DNA of 64,000 bases from the NCBI GenBank assembly GCA_936440205.1, contig OW387143.1, forward strand, positions 32,624,949 to 32,688,948, read 5' to 3'. Source of the DNA: Lepidonotus clava (Eukaryota; Annelida; Polychaeta; Phyllodocida; Polynoidae). The notes under the pieces were generated by a model. It ran no database searches, was not told where the DNA came from, and worked only from the letters and a program-made list of their open reading frames with translations. Position 1 is the first letter of the stretch. The number at the start of each line of letters is the position of its first letter. The position numbers and the translations under genes were made by a program. This document shows positions 13,690-22,259 of the stretch, piece after piece.

Positions 13690-14178
13690 TGAGCTGCTCA
13701 GGAGCAACTCCTAATGGTTCAGGCTGGTACCCATGTGCACTGCTGGTTCCGTGTCTGTACCTCAGCCGCCATGTTGATGTGGTGGGTGGTTGGTGGTGGT
13801 GGGTTAGTGGTGGTGGTGGTGGTGGTGGTGGTGGTGGTGGTAGCAGCAGGCCAGTGGCGGTGCTAGTGGTTAGGGTGGCAGTGGCTTCTCTACCCTCAGT
13901 ACTCCCTTCCCCAACCCTGGAGGATCTGAGTCGCTCACCAAGGCTCTACAGAAGCCCTGATCACTCCAGCCACGGCCTATGAGGATATGAGCAGCTCTTT
14001 CATACCATACACTGAGCCTGGAGCAGCTCACAGGGACTTCCCCCCCAGTCTGAGCAACTGAGATGCTCACCTAAACTGGATCCACTCAAGCGTTGTGATT
14101 GCTGGCCGAAATCACTGGTAGCATTCCTCACTCCTATTCTGAACTCAAAAAGAGCTGCTCCATATGCGCAGGAGTTGC
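13690..14178. promoter_or_regulatory. Cluster of GAGC-W-GCTC quasi-palindromes in a GC island
   Basis: GAGCTGCTC or its complement occurs at 13691, 13989, 14021 and 14152, with one-base variants near 14051 (TGAGCAACTGA) and 14172 (GAGTTGCTC). The site at 13690-13700 is a perfect TGAGC-T-GCTCA. The same word recurs at other islands in the window. The shape suits a dimeric DNA-binding protein, but I do not recognise the factor. Confidence 0.45.
13780..13843 (+). repeat. (GGT)n microsatellite
   Basis: A nearly pure GGT/GTG trinucleotide run of about 20 units with a few interruptions near its start. It lies inside the GC-rich island with the TGAGC-W-GCTCA motifs. Confidence 0.9.
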
Positions 14179-16884
14179 TCAAGCGGAGAGAGCAGTAGGG
14201 GCTGAGTGGTTGTGATGTCTCCTTTGACCTATATGTGGATTACTCAGTAATCACTGCTTACTGGGATCTACAGCATTCTTGGTGGATGCGCTGGTTCATA
14301 TGGGGATAGCAAACATTCATAACTGGGCAGTTTTGCCATACAGCGCTATAGTAATGTTCTATAGATTACTCATTTAGATTGTTATGGTTGGATTTACAGA
14401 CAAGTTAGGCCTTCACTTGTATTATACAAGGTCACTGAAAATGGCATTTGCAGGGCATATTTCATCCCAGAATTAGGATTTAACGACCGGATAATATCTG
14501 GCCACATGGCCAATGATTGCTATAAGATCGACATAGGAGGAATACCAAGGGGATAGGCGGAGAAACGAGTAAGATTAGATGAGATTGGTTAACATATTAT
14601 TCACTACCTATAACCCCTACACTCTCTCCTCCCCTTATGCCTTTCTCCACACTGCCATACCACCAACATACGAACGCCCCATTCCATATACTTATAGTCC
14701 TGAATGGCCTTTACACATTCTGCCTTACCCCTTCCCCTTTCCCCTCCTCTTACCCTAGTCCTGTCTGTTTGATTGCTTACTTAACCAAGCACGTGCACCT
14801 TTCCCTTCCAGCGTTCTACCACCAACCCCACAGCTTAGGGGGCGGTCGTGGCCCCACAAGGCATGAAGAGGCCAGTCGATCCCGCTTTCCATGACGTAAC
14901 AATCGTCACTTGATGACGTAACTCACCACCTTCCTGTGACGTTGTGTATACTACTGAGACTGTTCCTGCACCCCTGGCGGAGGATTTCGGAATCAACAGC
15001 CAATCATTAGTTGTTGATCTTGACTGCATCTGGATCTTCCTACCTGCTATGTTTTAATACGTACTCGTAATAGCTATATTACTTCTACGTCTCCCTAACA
15101 ACTTCTACCACTCGTACTGCTAATGCTACACCAATAGACATCATTCAATGCATGGGATATAGGAAAAGCAAAATCTACCAACAAGAACATTACCTGTATA
15201 CCTGAACATTTCTCAGTATTACTTCATAACCATAGGAGACCACTTCTACCATATTTATTTCCATTCAAGATTTATTTGTCGACATTTCATTCTCTTGATT
15301 TCACTGCACCTAAAACTTGTATTGTGGATGCTTACTTATACTGGTGATACAGATATGCCTTATCCTAACCATTTCAAGAGCTACTAGGCACTGATCTATT
15401 AACACTTCTGATGTTATAAACATCTCCTAAGGTACCACACCCAGCACCAGGAACGCTACCACATGGCACTTTATCTTGCTCAACTTGCTGCCTGCATGAT
15501 TTAGATTGTTTCTGCTGATAGACAGCTAATGAATAGCATGTAGATCCACCTGGAAGTTATGTGCATCCATGTTATGCTACAGCACTACTAAGAGTCATAC
15601 TTCTGATATTACTACTAATTCACTGATACTACTACTACTACTGATATAATTATATCTACTATACTGGCTCTGATACTGAGGCTTTACCCATAACAACAAC
15701 ACTACATCATGCCTCCACATCTTCCACATGGCGCTGCCTGCTCCGGTCTGTGTGTGCTGTAAGGGGAGCACTCCTCCATGCCTGGTCACAGGAGGTGGTC
15801 TAAGATAGGGCCTGCTGCCTAACACCCCTCCAGGGCAGGCGCTGGAGGAACCAACAGTCTCCTACTACCAACCTGCTTCTACTCCACTAACCCATGCATA
15901 TACCTCACTACCTATAATAACTGCCTCCAGAGGACCTGGAGTACATGTACACCCTGCTGCAAGTGTAGTGAGGCTTTTTTCTGCTCTCTGAGGCTACTAA
16001 TCTGGTTTGTTTCCTGCTAGTATTGGATGATTTACTACAGCGATAGTACAGTAAAAAGAGGGATGACCGAATATTTTTGAAGCCCACAGTTGCTTACCCA
16101 TGTTATTTTCTATCCGTAGTGGTGTCGAGGCAAGGCTCAAACAATTCATGCTTTGTAACGCGCTGGTGCATATCATCCTAAATGCATGCAGATTGGACAG
16201 AGGGGCTACTGATGCTGCTGCTGAACAATATCTGCATACATACCAGGAAATCCTAGAAACAATGATGAGAGGTTAAAATAACATTGGGAGGTTTTAGTGA
16301 CCAATTTACACAAGAACAATTACACAGATGGACTAACTATTACCACGATTGTGAACCCTCTTCCTTATCCAAGACCAATGTTCATGTTAACAGCTTTTTG
16401 AAAGGAGTTATTGTTCTCGAACCCTCCTTCACGGTTACAGTGTACTGATAGCACCTTGTTAAAACCAACACTGTTATCACTTGTTCACTACACTCCCTCA
16501 CACCTGCATGTCTACCTGTTGACAGCCTACCTTCAGGCAGGTGTGTTGGTAACCATGGAAACCCAACGGACAGGAGAAGCTGTTATCTTAGAGCTAGTAG
16601 GGACAGAATTCTAGGCCAAAGCTACATTTTGGTGTCTTGATATGAAACATTGGTGTAGTGAGTGTGGTTTTCGTGTGAGGCATCCTTAATGGATGGAGGC
16701 ATCAAAACCTCACTCCTTGTGTGCAAAAAATGACTCACGTTAACAGAAACTGCAGTTGCAGTGTAACAACCGAGGATTACTAAAGTTGTTATAATTAAAG
16801 TATAGAGTTGAATTAGAGCAGAACTTAAAGGTGGACAGAAGCACACATTATGGATGGTGAATTGCCTGTGTACTTGTTATAGCC
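14179..16884. other. Non-coding DNA upstream of the innexin
   Basis: Contains TGACGTAA-type bZIP words at about 14894-14920, a short ACT trinucleotide run near 15640, and the X-box at 16549. Frames at 14637-14894, 15595-15825 (minus), 16411-16614 and 16622-16846 (minus) show no recognisable homology. Upstream exons of the innexin could lie here but none was identified. Confidence 0.45.
16549..16562 (+). promoter_or_regulatory. RFX X-box-like site upstream of the innexin
   Basis: GTAACCATGGAAAC fits the RFX X-box pattern (two RYYNYY / RRNRAC half-sites). It lies about 520 bases before the innexin ATG. RFX factors are known for control of ciliary and some neuronal genes. A role for this site is inference. 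Confidence 0.35.
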
Positions 16885-17079
16885 ATGCTCTCTCTGTTTC
16901 TGTGTCTATCTCCCTCTATGCAGAACTACCTCCTCATGCTCTGATATGTTCCCATACCAAAAGCATTATTTCTGGGAAGATATCATCCATGCAGCTGGAG
17001 CCGCCTTTGGCCGCCTTTGTGATATTGATGATGTTGTCCATGCTTAACTCACCTTTATCTTTTGCCCGGTGATGTCAAC
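16885..17079 (+). promoter_or_regulatory. Probable innexin 5' UTR with candidate splice acceptor at 16922-16923
   Basis: A pyrimidine-rich run (about 16885-16919, TCTCTCTGTTTCTGTGTC and following bases) ends in TATGCAG, an excellent 3' splice-site context. If used, the innexin coding exon would begin at 16924 with about 156 bases of 5' leader before the ATG. The leader contains several upstream ATGs. No matching donor or first exon was assigned, so this is inference from splice-site appearance. Confidence 0.35.
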
Positions 17080-18297
17080 ATGGACAGTTTGATCAGCACT
17101 GTCGCTAAGGTAGCGAAGGTCAATATACGCAACGATGACGACCTGCTGGACCGCCTCAACCACCGCTACACGGTCATCTTCCTGGTCATCTTCACGGTCA
17201 TCGTGTCCACCACTCAGTATGTGGGCAACCCCATCCACTGCTGGTGTCCGGCCTACTTCACCAGCAACCACGAGGCCTTCACCGACAAGATCTGCTGGAT
17301 CTCCAACACCTACTACCTGCCGGAGGGCCAGGTGGCTGGGGCTACTGGAGGGGTCACCAAGTCCCACATTGGCTACTACCAGTGGGTGCCCATTGTCCTC
17401 CTGGTGCAGGCCTTCATGTTCTACATGCCCTGCCTTGTCTGGAGGGTCTTCAGTGACCGCTCGGGCATCAATGTCAACAACCTAGTCGAGGCAGCAGAAA
17501 CCATCCAGAACGCGCTCTACCCAGAACGTCGCGACAAGACCATCAAGTACATGATTCGCCATCTCGATCACTATCTGGATTACCAAAGGGAGTACAGAGG
17601 AGGATGTTGTGTGGCCTGTAAGCACTTCTTGGCCAGACATCTATGCCTAATATGTGGGAACAGGTATGGCAACTACCTAGTGGCCTTATACATGATGACC
17701 AAAGTGTTGTACTTCCTCAATGTAATCTTCCAGCTGTTTTTACTGAATGGCTTCCTAGGCACTGATTATCATCTGTATGGGATAGATCTCCTGCAAGATT
17801 TGTTCACTGGGAAAGAGTGGGCTGCATCGCCCAGGTTTCCACGAGTGACGCTGTGTGATTTTAGCATAAGACAGATGGGCAACCTTCACAGACACACAGT
17901 GCAGTGCGTACTGCCCATCAACCTGTTCAATGAGAAAATCTACATTTTCCTCTGGTTTTGGTTCGTCTTTGTGGCAGCGGCTACCTGCTTTAGTTTTCTA
18001 CGCTGGCTCTGGTTGATAGGATTCAGGTACAGTCGAATCAGGTACATAAGGAAACACTTAAAGATCATGGACAAGCTCAATCGTGACAGTGATCGCGACA
18101 GGAAGATGTCACACAAGTTCGCAGAGATGTATCTGCGGCAAGATGGCGTCTTCGTCCTGAAGCTTGTCGCCAAGAACTCAACAGATCTTGTTGTAGCCGA
18201 TATTGTGGCTGCCCTTTGGGATAACTATCGTAATAAGCCCATACATGGAGCGAGGAGTGAAAACGACCTGGAAAATGATGCCGAGAGTGTTGCTTGA
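17080..18297 (+). CDS. Innexin (invertebrate gap-junction / hemichannel subunit), single coding exon, 405 aa
   Basis: Innexins are four-pass plasma-membrane proteins that oligomerise into hemichannels and dock across the extracellular gap to form invertebrate gap junctions. The reading frame is uninterrupted for 405 residues. The N-terminus has RNDDD (17-21) and DRLNHRY (24-30). TM1 is about 31-48; loop 1 holds PIHCWCPAYF (Cys 54, 56) and Cys 72. The family signature YYQWVP (99-104) leads into TM2 (about 101-121). TM3 is about 199-223. Loop 2 has Cys 259 and Cys 276, and TM4 is about 287-307. The cytoplasmic tail includes LRQDGVFVLKLVAKN. Length is normal for the family. I start at the ATG at 17080 (context AACATGG, upstream purine at -3) and not at the in-frame TTG 18 bases upstream, because MD-L-I opens related innexins. 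Codons up to about residue 150 end mostly in G or C, and later codons are mixed. The innexin assignment is very secure; the orthologue is not known. Confidence 0.98.
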   Translation: MDSLISTVAKVAKVNIRNDDDLLDRLNHRYTVIFLVIFTVIVSTTQYVGNPIHCWCPAYFTSNHEAFTDKICWISNTYYLPEGQVAGATGGVTKSHIGYYQWVPIVLLVQAFMFYMPCLVWRVFSDRSGINVNNLVEAAETIQNALYPERRDKTIKYMIRHLDHYLDYQREYRGGCCVACKHFLARHLCLICGNRYGNYLVALYMMTKVLYFLNVIFQLFLLNGFLGTDYHLYGIDLLQDLFTGKEWAASPRFPRVTLCDFSIRQMGNLHRHTVQCVLPINLFNEKIYIFLWFWFVFVAAATCFSFLRWLWLIGFRYSRIRYIRKHLKIMDKLNRDSDRDRKMSHKFAEMYLRQDGVFVLKLVAKNSTDLVVADIVAALWDNYRNKPIHGARSENDLENDAESVA

Positions 18298-18888
18298 GAT
18301 ACATTATCTACTTAAAGTAGAGAATATATCATCCTTTCCTTTTTATTATTATCATTATTATTATTGAATTATATCTTTGGAACACTACCATATTTGGTGG
18401 TGTTTTTCCTTTTGATTTCCCACAACTCCATTGTAAGGCTGTGCACCATTTTGGTGGCGATCCGCTACCACAGGGTTTCATTCACAAGTTTGCCTCAGGC
18501 CTGCAAGAGAGAGTCAGTGATTTCTGATTATCGCGGAAAAGTGAGTGAGCAAAAGAGAGTCGGGTCTTCAAGTATACTGACTGATATGGATGAAAAAATG
18601 GACAAACACATGCCTTATAATCATAATGAACTTACTAAGAGTGTGCCCCTGACATCAGCAATTCTTCATCAGCGTATGCAACGTCTGATGTCATTGTGCA
18701 CCGCCATTTATATATACACATATATCCGTCCCCAAACACAAAAGATCTCTACGTCATCACTTCATGTGGTCTACGTCACATTTCCACCAACTTCTCTTCT
18801 CATTTAAAAGAACTGCTGCGTGCAACCCCGAGATTAAAACTGTTAACTAATTGCTAAAAAGATAGCAAAAGACTTTAGTCATTAGAGT

Positions 18889-18894
18889 AATAAA
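18889..18894 (+). terminator. Candidate poly(A) signal AATAAA for the innexin
   Basis: This is the first canonical AATAAA I found downstream of the innexin stop, about 590 bases into the 3' flank. A variant ATTAAA lies at 18833-18838 and could be used instead. The 3' flank between has an ATT-type microsatellite (about 18345-18364). Confidence 0.35.
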
Positions 18895-19193
18895 ACTACC
18901 AACACTCGTCATCATTTGCAAGTTATTTCCGCTCCCTGGCGAAAAGTACGACTGTGATACTCCCAATAGTTCAGAGCCAGCGTAGTCCTCACGTTTTCAT
19001 ATTAGCCACGTGTGAGGAAAAAGTCTCAATCGAAAAATGAAAAACACAAAAATAAGTACCTGTTTCACCTACCTGAAAGCGCTGAAGTGGCTGTGCTGGA
19101 AATAGGTCGTTGCAGTGGAGACACCCTTCCTACTACTACTACACCAACTACTGGACGTCGTCATAGCAGTACGTCTGTCACGACGTCGCCCCA

Positions 19194-19291
19194 TGACGTC
19201 ATCGTATGACGTCATAACGGACCTACGTCATCACGGCAGTAGACGCTGGTGTCAAAGGCGCAACATGCAGTATAACGCCGCTCCGTTGAGG
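19194..19291 (+). promoter_or_regulatory. CRE cluster with candidate first exon and splice donor
   Basis: Two perfect palindromic CREs (TGACGTCA at 19194-19201 and 19207-19214) and a half-type TACGTCAT at 19224 lie within 40 bases, in CpG-rich sequence. About 65 bases downstream is an ATG (19265), then a good donor, GAGG|GTGAGTAATG, with the intron starting about 19292. This arrangement is what a CREB/ATF-driven promoter and short first exon would look like. No downstream exon was identified. Confidence 0.3.
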
Positions 19292-20685
19292 GTGAGTAAT
19301 GATTTACCTTTCTTTTAAAAAAGCAATGTGGTTTATGTTTTATCTAATGCACGGTCATAAAACATCTCTTAGAAATTTTATTTTTGTAACCCAGCATACG
19401 GCATCTAGATATTTAGGCATAGGTTTTAATCACATAGTACAGAGAAAATACTTAATAGTTATTAGCTATAGGCTTACATTGAATTTCATGGGAAGTACAA
19501 GTTAGAAAATATGTAATTTAAACTGAAACTATTATAAAATGTCAAACTACGCTGATTCAAATCTATAGTTTTCAAAACAATAGCACGTGGCAAAGGACAT
19601 TCATGATTGCAATTTATACAATGATCTTATATAGGCCTTATACTTCAACATCTGAGGTAAATATTTTGTATCATAATCATCTTGATACAGGATGAAAAGA
19701 TATGATGAACATATAGATGACCAGTGATGAGTTGATAATAATGATAATATATGTTGTATTGCTAGTATGTCTCCTTTTTCTATCACAATTTATTCCCATG
19801 GTCGGGGTATTTATATGCTTTTGCCGTCTACGTCATCAATAAGTTTAATGGGGTTTCACTTTTTGAAGTTTGAAGGAAGCCCAACACGGAAGATAAGTAA
19901 TGATTCCTCTATGTCGTACTACATGATAGAAAACACCTTTGAAAACTTTGACAAGGGATCAGATCGTTAACTCTAAAAGATTTTCATTCAATATTCAATA
20001 TATTTAGGATGCGCTGTTTCTCCGCGCGCATAACGACCAACCCGACGGGAGCGTTGTTAGTAGAGCAGTCAGACAAATAGTCCCGTCAAATGCTCATCGA
20101 AGCCTACTCTTGTTGAGCAAGTGGTAGGGAAGGTGGTAGGGTAAGGTGGGCAAAGAGGTTGGGAAAGGAAGAATAGAAGCAGGGTCAGTGGATTGGGTCT
20201 ACTTATTCATCCGATGTGTACGTCCACCTCATAAATAGTGTTTATCTACATGAATCCAGCTGTAACAAATACTGAATGTTCATCATTAACAGTCACACAT
20301 ATAGGCCTACGGGAAAAGCCATGTGTAACATCAGCTGTTCTAACCAAAAATACAATCAGTTTTAGCCGATGACCATGCCTACGGCTGTGCAGATGGCCAC
20401 GTCAATGGCCATGCCTGCCCATATAAAGCATATTTGATAATTTTACACCGATCTGGACAGACATTGATGTCGGCCATCAGTCCTTAAGTTAGTGGATATG
20501 CCGCTTGAAATAAGGAAATATGAAATAAATCCATATATTCAATTTTGAAGGCCCTTTTAGTATTTGGAAAATTTAGAGTTTACAATATTATTATGAATGC
20601 ATTCTTCTCTTCAATTGCACACATTACATCCTCTGCAAAAAGCAGTCTTATGGCCTGGAATATTGAATAAGGAAGATGTCATATA

Positions 20686-21133
20686 CCCCTTTCAGACCTA
20701 CGACGGCAATGCGCATCAAAGCGCTTCAAATCGCATCACTGCCTTTCCAGGGAACTGTCTGAAAGGTACAGCATTCTAGAATGCGCATCAATGCGCTTCA
20801 GAACCGAATTCTAGAATTCGCTTCAGGAGCAGCACTCCAGTATGCGGTTCGCTTCACTTCGCTTCCCAACGTCCGTCTGAAAAGGACTGAAGCGAACTGA
20901 AGCGTGTTCTCAGTATAGAATCCACGAAGTTATCATACGAATCCACGAAGTTATCATACGAATCCACGAAGTTATCATACGAATTCACGAGGTTATTATA
21001 CGGATCCTATCAACAGGAATTGGCGGCAGGTGGACGTATGAATGGGCCGTATTCTGGAATGCGCATCACATCGGTGCGGTTCGCTTCGAATGATGATGCT
21101 TCGCTTCGCTCCCTGTGCTCAGTGTGAAAGGGG
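20686..21133. mobile_element. Non-autonomous DNA transposon with subterminal repeats (448 bp)
   Basis: The left end CCCCTTTCAGACCTACG and the complement of the right end (CCCCTTTCACACTGAG) are inverted repeats, flanked by TA on both sides (20684-20685, 21134-21135). Inside are many copies of GCGCATCA and TTCGCTTC words in both orientations, and a 21-bp tandem array. There is no coding frame. Termini with CCCCTTTCACAC and a TA or TWA target suggest a PIF/Harbinger- or mariner-type driver; which is uncertain. Confidence 0.75.
20918..21001 (+). repeat. 21-bp tandem repeat, four units, inside the transposon
   Basis: The unit GAATCCACGAAGTTATCATA plus C repeats at 20918, 20939, 20960 and 20981. 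Units 1-3 are identical and unit 4 carries three substitutions. It sits in the interior of the 448-bp element. Confidence 0.95.
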
Positions 21134-21433
21134 TAATAGAGAATCCAATACTGAATGAATTATGTCAATATTCTGATAAGAAAAAAAGTTATGCTAATTT
21201 GAAGATGCAATGGTCAGATATGCTAACTATGGTAGAATCGACCAGTGGTTGGTATTTGTATAGATATGAAATAGTTAATCTGGGCCAAATATTGAAGTCC
21301 CAAATACAATTTCATGAAACATACTGCCATTTCCTTTCTATTCAAGATATTCATAATCTGTTTTTTGCAGAATATAGCCAAGCAGTCCCTTGATTCAGAA
21401 CTCTAATTTTTGGAAACTTACTTTTGTTCCATG

Positions 21434-21514
21434 GTTACCATGGAAACCCTCATTTGCATAAAAGTATTATCGGCAGGTTTGGCCTTCTATCAACATTCCG
21501 GTTACCATGGCAAC
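21434..21514 (+). promoter_or_regulatory. Two RFX X-box sites
   Basis: GTTACCATGGAAAC (21434-21447) and GTTACCATGGCAAC (21501-21514) lie 67 bases apart. The second is a perfect symmetric X-box. RFX binding is well established for this sequence in animals. The target gene is unknown; the innexin lies 3 kb upstream and no other gene was recognised nearby. Confidence 0.45.
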
Positions 21515-21710
21515 AAAATGCGAAAAAATTCAAATTTTTTCACCATTAATGAAAACTATGGAAAATTTCACTTATACCATAAATTTAGCTTCTTTTTATG
21601 ATTTTTATGATTTCTAAGCTAAATAAAGGCTCTAGAGCCATGAATATGTATTTCAATAAGGCTGGAAATCCCAGAGACTGTCACTAAAATTTTTCTAATC
21701 AGAATATTGA

Positions 21711-21783
21711 CAAAATGGTTCTATTTTGCCTGTCTTCTAAATTAAATTTTAATTTAGAAGACAGGCAAAATAGAACCATTTTG
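21711..21783. repeat. Perfect 36-bp-arm palindrome with one-base centre
   Basis: Arms 21711-21746 and 21748-21783 are exact reverse complements around a single T. The arms begin CAAAATGGTTCTATTTTGCC. The loop is far too short for a microRNA precursor. It resembles head-to-head fusion of two transposon ends or a palindromic foldback. Confidence 0.95.
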
Positions 21784-21873
21784 ATAAGTGGATACCTCAT
21801 TGTATTGATATGAGAATATATTTGTATAAGCATGATAACGGATTCCTTTCAACCATTTTACCAGGTGGCAATT

Positions 21874-21933
21874 ATTACTTCTCCTGTCAACTAATACTTT
21901 TACTGGTTAGTATTAGTGGACAGGAGAAGTAAG
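21874..21933. repeat. Inverted repeat, 25-bp arms, 10-base loop
   Basis: Arms 21874-21898 and 21909-21933 pair at 23 of 25 positions (core CTTCTCCTGTC). The arms and loop are about the size of a small-RNA hairpin, but the pairing is unusually perfect and it lies 90 bases from a larger palindrome, so a transposon foldback is as likely. Confidence 0.8.
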
Positions 21934-22168
21934 CCCCATAAGTCTGACAAATGGTCAAGTCTATTAAACTAAAAGTCGGGTAAAGTAACACCTCGCCCCT
22001 CTCGCCTGGGATAAAAGGGCTGGCTGCACGTACAGGTGTTTCTGAGCAAAACATGCTTAGCCTTTCCTCACCTGGCCAAGATGGACGCCCACCTTTGACA
22101 GCAGACCCACCACCACAGGTGAACCGTCTCTAGAGGGCATTTATTTTGAGGGCTACTTCGTCAGCTGA

Positions 22169-22241
22169 CCGCTGGGGGGCGTTGCAGGGAGAGTAGACGG
22201 CGAGCAGACGACATTCTGACGGCCGAAATATTTTGGCGGGA
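22169..22241 (+). promoter_or_regulatory. Promoter-like island: CTCF-like and E2F-like sites
   Basis: CCGCTGGGGGGCGT (22169-22182) is close to the CTCF core, and TTTTGGCGGGAGA (22231-22243) fits E2F. A YY1-like CCAAGATGGACG lies at about 22076. This is the CpG-richest stretch for several kilobases. A transcription start is plausible but no exon was recognised. Confidence 0.3.
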
Positions 22242-22259
22242 GAAGCTTAGAAGAGTGAT

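Larger units (their letters stand above)
18298..20683. other. Innexin 3' flank and non-coding DNA
   Basis: Holds the candidate poly(A) signals and the CRE cluster at 19.2 kb. A CpG-containing stretch lies at about 20010-20100. The 147-codon frame at 18364-18807 has no recognisable domain, lies in the innexin 3' flank and is judged chance. Confidence 0.5.

Noticed and set aside
17062-17079. Upstream in-frame TTG as the innexin start
   Set aside because: Animal nuclear genes start at ATG; the ATG at 17080 has good context and matches the family N-terminus.
17044-17485. Other-frame and antisense open frames over the 5' part of the innexin
   Set aside because: They arise from the GC-rich codon use of the innexin and encode low-complexity S/T/P-rich or unrelated sequence.
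18364-18807. 147-codon frame after the innexin
   Set aside because: No recognisable domain, hydrophobic start by chance from T-rich DNA, and it lies in the probable 3' UTR.
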